Source: Uranotaenia lowii (taxonomy: Eukaryota > Arthropoda > Insecta > Diptera > Culicidae). From it: DNA of 64,000 nt. Below the pieces are notes generated by a model. The model saw nothing but the letters and a program-made list of their open reading frames with translations, was not told the origin of the DNA and made no database searches. The position numbers and the translations under genes are program-made. Below are positions 59,155-64,000 of this stretch, piece by piece. The stretch lies in assembly GCF_029784155.1 (NCBI RefSeq), contig NC_073692.1, positions 423,708,305 through 423,772,304 on the forward strand, given 5' to 3'. Position 1 is the first letter of the stretch; every line of letters starts with the position of its first letter.

Positions 59155-59327
59155 GATACACGAACAAACGTCCCAATCATCAGAGCGTTTCCATATTATT
59201 CCCGAATGTCGCATTATTCATCCGGTTTTCCAGGGAATGTGCTTTTTCCATACCATGTTCTGCCTAATTACGGTTCGGGCCAATACTTGTGGGATCATAA
59301 TGGTTCAGAAAAATATGAGCCACATGT
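59155..59327 (+). other. Candidate internal exon
   Basis: A strong polypyrimidine tract ending in TTTTTTATTTGACAG precedes 59155. From there an open frame runs on to a TAA at 59353 with balanced composition and a Tyr/Pro/Ser/His-rich product (for example FPYYSRMSHYSSGFPGN). A donor-like GTGG/GTATGAG lies near 59328. I recognise no domain and no partner exon, so this is only a candidate. Confidence 0.2.
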
Positions 59328-60030
59328 GGGTATGAGTTTTGATTTCCGGCGTTAATGCTCCAGGGATAATTGATCGTATCTTGCTTTTAAAAAAACGAAA
59401 AACGGTCCCTACCCAGGGGATGGAAATTTATCACTGAATTATGAAATTGGTTGACCTTTTCCATCATCATTACTGTTTAATGAATCAATTTTTAATAGCT
59501 TTCGACTTGTGTCCTCATTGGCATTGAAATTTTTGATAAAAGCTGAAATTGTTTCTACTTTTTCATGGCAATTTACCAAAGTTTTTCTTATAGAAGAAAG
59601 AAGTTTTTAAAAACGACGATTTTCTGAATGAATTATTTACTCAAATTATTGACTCAGACCTTATGACTACTCGGAAAGCTTCATTGGAACTTCAAGGGAC
59701 GTTGTTACTCTAAGCATGAATATTAACTATATAAAGATTTGTTAACGCAAAAAAACCACTTAAAAAATTCAAGACATCGCTTTTGAAGATGAATCATTAC
59801 ATGGGTATAGTATTCACCACATTTTTATCAGAATGATTAATTCATTTTGGGGTGGTTTGAAAAGTTTACTCATGAAATGCGATATTATCTGCTGTAACGA
59901 CAGTACGTACGAATTTTAAGTTAAAAAAAAACTTAAAAATTGTTCATATAATATTTCTAGGTTCTTGCAATACATTTTATGTAAACAAAAACCAAACTTA
60001 ACATGTACCCAGAAAAGATATTCGATGTCA

Positions 60031-60560
60031 TACAAAATGGCAAAAATGACAAAAATGGCAAAAATGACAAAAATGACAAAAATGACAAAAATTACAAAAA
60101 TCACAAAAATGACAAAATTGACAAAATTGACAAAATTGTCAAAATTGTCAAAATTGTCAAAATTGTCCAAAATGACAAAATTGACAAAATTGCCAAAATT
60201 GCCAAAATTGACAAAATTGACAAAATTGACAAAATTGACAAAATTGACAAAATTGACAAAATTGACAAAATTGACAAAATTGACAAAATTGACAAAATTG
60301 ACAAAATTGACAAAATTGACAAAATTGACAAAATTGACAAAATTGACAAAATTGACAAAATTGACAAAATTGACAAAATTGACAAAATTGACAAAATTGA
60401 CAAAATTGACAAAATTGACAAAATTGACAAAATTGACAAAATTGACAAAATTGACAAAATTGACAAAATTGACAAAATTGACAAAATTGATAAAATTGAC
60501 AAAAATTGACATTATTGACAAATTGACAAAATTGACAAAAATTACAAAAATTACAAAAGT
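60031..60560. repeat. 0.5-kb satellite array, 9-bp unit TGACAAAAT
   Basis: The array starts with ATGGCAAAA and ATGACAAAA units, passes through TTGTCAAAA and TTGCCAAAA, and becomes a long homogeneous TTGACAAAA tract (about 60205-60500). The long open frames here (plus and minus, up to 203 codons) are repeat artefacts. The unit differs by one base from the inverse of the 38-40 kb array unit. Confidence 0.96.
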
Positions 60561-62575
60561 GAGTAAATTTGGTTAAAATGACTTAATTATGATAAATATC
60601 ATGTGCTTAGCTTTGCAATGATTGGAAAATCACCCTATGTGGGTTGATGTTAAGAAGCTCATCTTTTTTCTAGGGAATTTCGCGATTTTGTGGGCGTCTT
60701 AGATATTGAAGGAATCCTTGGAAAGTCAGATGGACATACTTCAAGTGAGTTGAGTGTTAAATAAGCAATGTTTTTCAGTACCGTCCATTTACTGTCCTCG
60801 AGTGTCTTCATCATTTTTTCTTGAGCAACTAGAGCGATGATATCTGTAAAACTTCTCTGAAATGATGATCATTCGTGAATCATTATGCAGAACACCTCAT
60901 ACCAGGCAGATCATCACGATGAATCAGCACGCTATTCCAGTAAATTTCTCTCGAGATTCCAATACCGAAACCGATCAATCCAGTCCCGTTAATGACTGTC
61001 TAGAATTCGAATGATCTCCAAAACTGGGAAGAGCACGTCACCGTAAAAACGGTGTCACGACACACAATCCATTCTGGGGATCCGTCACAAACATTCATTA
61101 GCGTCCGATAAGTGGGTAATACGGCTAGCTACCGAATTGTGAGTGTCGTGTCGTGTTCGGGTGTGAATTGTAGAGGAAGGAGGAAGAAAAACGTTAAAAT
61201 CAGAAATAGAAATACGTGATTTCACTGCTAACGAGCAGGTTGATTTAAAGGTTTCGAAACTCGGGATTCGGGGGAAGTGTCGACGACTTGAAGGAGAAAA
61301 GGGGCGTCTTCTGCAATATTCAACAACCCAACAACGGAGGCTTCGCGTGCTCTGCGCCGTGTGAATCTTAATTGCGTTCAGCGACCCACCTACCGATATA
61401 CGGTATGGAGTTAGAGACGCTCCATGGAGAAGATAGCTAGTAGGTTATAAACGTGTGGATGTGACACATATAAAACATGCAAACTGCAACAACCTGATGC
61501 GCTCTCGGGTTGAGGAAACAGAAGCCGCTGCCAGTCGAGCTCGTTGTCGGTCGCTGTCAAAGAAATCGTTAGCGTTTGTAATCGGAATCGTAAATCACAC
61601 GAAAAATTTTCTGCTGCCGGTCTCTGGAATCTGAAGGTGATATATGGTGTGGCGATCCGAGGTAGGTTCAGGGGATGTTGGAAAGTTTGTATGAGTTCGA
61701 CATCAGGGAAAAAAAGCCTCATAACCCAGCCAGGTAAACCACGAAACATCAACAAACCTTCCGATTGAGTTGTGTTTATCTTATCTGATGAAACGCTTAG
61801 GCCGCATCGGAACATGTGCCTATAGAGAGGCGGGCAAATACTTGAGGAACCTAGCTAGAGAGCGCAAATTCAAAATCGTTCAACAACTTTCATGAACGTC
61901 GACGGAAGGTAAATGTTACAGGTAGCAGAGCATTGCTTGGTGAGGTGTTTTTAGTTACGATCCCAGACAGAAGTAGTGGTGGTTTATTTATTGACAAAAT
62001 GATTAAGATTGCTCCGACAAGAGCCGGGGTGTGACTCAATAGAGAAACTTGTCGCTGATTTCACGAGATAACACGAATGAGTGACGTATGGTTTGTCAGA
62101 ATCCGTTCAAAGGAAATTGTAGCTCAGAAAAATAGTCATTCCTGCATCATTTTAAGACAACAATCAGAAAAAAGAGCAAATTAAAACAGTTCATGGGCTC
62201 AAAAATCCTACCTACTTTTTCGAAGATCTTAAGAACAGTTAAAGTGGTAATTAACTAAGAAAATAGAGCTATCAGTTGAGTGAAAAAGTATGCTCAAAGA
62301 CCTACACTTTGATAAAGAAAAAAAATATATGTGAAGGAGGAATATAAAGCTGTCAAACTTTGACGCGTATTTCTCGAAACAGTTAGGACAACGCATTCGC
62401 CGTATTGAAAGTTTGTGGCAATATTTGTAAATTTTTTGTTCTTATGGAAAGTCTGACGAAATTTATGCAAATTCGGTTCAAAACGGAATGTACTAAAAAA
62501 AATGCAAAATTGTGTTTATTTAATAACAAAATTCGAAACTTTCAGTGAAACTACTCAGTAATATAGGGGAGTGTG
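60561..62575. other. Non-coding DNA with a GC-richer island
   Basis: From about 60700 to 62100 composition is balanced. TATAAAA at 61469-61475, CGCTGCCAGTCGAGCTCG near 61525, and donor-like CGAGGTAGGT (61660) and GAAGGTAAATG (61906) could belong to a 5' untranslated exon, but no start codon with a convincing frame was found. Frames of 134 aa minus (61411-61815) and 74 aa plus overlap antisense. Confidence 0.3.
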
Positions 62576-63107
62576 GGGTATCATGGCCACTTTTTTTCTT
62601 TGCTTCATAACTTTTTTATATAAATTTTCATTTGGCATGAGAAAACTTAACAGATAGATAAAACTTCTTTTAAGTTCTGAATGTATGCAAAAACATAAAG
62701 ATATAGGTGGCCCAAGATACCCCACAAAATGTGGCCAACGATTCCCTACAAGCTTTAATTTGCTAATTGGTAGCGTTTGTGTGACTTATTGATGTTTCAT
62801 CGAAAATTCCTTTTCCACGGAAAAGAACATGAAAAAACTAAGATTATAAGCGTATGAGCATATTTTTGTCATGAACTATAGGTTCCTCATCGATGCAATT
62901 AGCGGGTGCATGTTTAATTATGCAAGTGATTTTTTTCAAAATTTTAAAAGCTTGATAAATAAAATAAGCAAATGATGCGTATTTAAGTCAACAACATATA
63001 GATAAAATATGGTTACGCAAAGCTACGGCGTTCTAAGTTAGATTGAGATTTTTATTTCAACACACATCTGAGATATTCAGAGTGGCCCACGTTACCTCAC
63101 TCTCCCC
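62576..63107. mobile_element. TIR element, TA-GGGGAG ends (532 bp)
   Basis: TA-GGGGAGTGTGGGGTATCA followed by TGGCCAC on the left is matched inversely by GTGGCCCACGTTACCTCACT followed by CTCCCC-TA on the right. TA flanks both ends. An internal GTGGCCCAAGATACCCCAC repeats the terminal motif. It is non-coding. A fragment of the same family lies at 3296-3529. Confidence 0.75.
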
Positions 63108-63281
63108 TAATGTTTACATGTGCAAAAACTGTTTCTATTCATCATCTCCCGCTTCCTTATTCTTTATCAGATATACTTTAACCGATATGCACCACTTAAC
63201 GAGAAAACGGGAGACACGAATAGCGCTATCTGGCGACAGAAATGGGAGTCTTACACTGTGAATTTTATCGGAGTTTTGTCA

Positions 63282-63702
63282 GAGGTGCCAGGTGTCCTGA
63301 TTTATCAGGATTTGTCCTGATTTTCAAGAAACCGTCCTGATTTTTGAAAATCTTTTGAATTGTGCCGTTTTTTGGAAATTGGCCATTAAAATGTTCTGAT
63401 TTAAAAAAAAAACTCTTTTAAAATCGAATTCATAGTTTAGTTATGAAAATATCGTACAAATCTGCAATAAAATATAGTAAAACCTATTAACCGATGGTAA
63501 TCTTCGGTTCATATGATATTTAAAATGATAGTTTTCGATATAAACTTCAGTCCATATAAAGAAGATGGTCACATTTGTTTCAAATATTAAGGTTTCTACA
63601 TCACATGCTTATGCTTTGTTTATGCAATTTAGTGTTATCATGAAAAATCGAATTATTTTTTCGTGGTGTCCTGTTTTTTGACAAAACCACCTGGCATCCT
63701 TG
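63282..63702. mobile_element. MITE-like element with repeated GTCCTGATTT motif
   Basis: The ends GAGGTGCCAGGTGTCCTG and ACCACCTGGCATCCTTG are inverted over about 12 bp. GTCCTGATTT or close variants occur five to six times near the two ends, always on the plus strand. No clear target duplication. It is non-coding and similar in plan to the elements near 2.5 and 4.5 kb. Confidence 0.55.
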
Positions 63703-64000
63703 TTGGACAATCGCAAAACGTGTTGATCAGGGACGCCGTCTAAATAAATTTTAATCACTTTTTTAGTTTACGTACAATGATAAAACGAATTGTTAGGGAA
63801 ATCTGATTCAATCTCCAATTTTCATTGTTCAGCACGAAAATCTTTATTAGTGCCGATTCATTCAGCATTATGGTTCATTTGAAATAGGACAAAAAGGTAA
63901 AAGATCATCGATGTTTAATGCTATTGTATCTCTTTTAAAAACTTTGGCGTTTGGCCGAATAGTTAAAAAGGTGAATATTCGATATTCGGTCATTGGTCGA
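63703..64000. other. Non-coding end of window
   Basis: No feature recognised. Confidence 0.4.

Larger units (their letters stand above)
58238..60030. other. Non-coding or exon-poor DNA with a GC-richer island
   Basis: From about 58530 to 59440 the sequence is GC-richer, including GGTCGGTCGGCTGAATGGCT and a CTGACTGGT-rich stretch. It contains the TATA-like site and candidate exon listed separately. 59440-60030 is AT-rich with nothing recognised. Confidence 0.35.

Noticed and set aside
59916..60576. Open frames of about 200 codons on both strands
   Set aside because: Same artefact from the 60 kb satellite.
61469..61475. TATAAAA as a promoter
   Set aside because: No initiator at the expected distance.

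Overview
This is a 64 kb stretch of AT-rich eukaryotic genome, most likely from an insect and probably a mosquito-like dipteran. That is inferred from an intact BEL/Pao LTR retrotransposon, a tRNA-derived SINE, truncated LINE tails and many short terminal-inverted-repeat (TIR) elements in AT-rich DNA with no compact genes. There are no bacterial operons, rRNA, CRISPR or plasmid features. No complete host protein gene could be supported. The window looks like intergenic DNA or the inside of very large introns, with slightly GC-richer islands (about 7.6-9.8, 27.7-28.9, 35.7-37.8, 40.6-42.9, 51.0-52.2, 58.5-59.4 and 60.7-62.1 kb) that may be regulatory DNA or isolated exons.

The one solid gene is the 1,766-residue Gag-Pol polyprotein of a BEL/Pao element on the minus strand (11418-19758, target duplications included). 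Both 526-bp LTRs read as identical, a 5-bp duplication (CGTAG) flanks them and the reading frame is unbroken, so the insertion is very young and may be active. Its 1.9-kb leader carries a diverged repeat with consensus-like splice donors on the coding strand.

The rest is mostly a graveyard of small transposons. A 1.58-kb non-autonomous hAT element (24572-26155) has an 8-bp duplication. Three extreme 5'-truncated LINE ends (about 21.0, 24.1 and 54.2 kb) share a 3' hairpin whose outer stem covaries between copies. A family with TAAGGTTGCCAG termini and 8-bp duplications has three copies (34568-35187, 47642-48208, 53461-53855). Two of them sit inside arms of long inverted repeats, so the opposite arm preserves the uninterrupted target site. 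The first of these also contains a SINE, giving a three-level nest. Several other elements (2.5, 4.5, 63.3 kb) share a TGCCA-type end and a short motif repeated on one strand.

Large palindromes lie at 47.6-49.9 and 50.16-50.85 kb (apparently related to each other), 33.9-35.3 kb and 56.5-57.6 kb. Two 9-bp satellite arrays, at 38.1-40.4 kb and 60.0-60.6 kb, are one-base variants of the same unit in opposite orientation. Their unit length is divisible by three, so they create long repetitive open frames that are not genes. All comparisons were made by eye, so identity levels and element ends are approximate unless fixed by target duplications.
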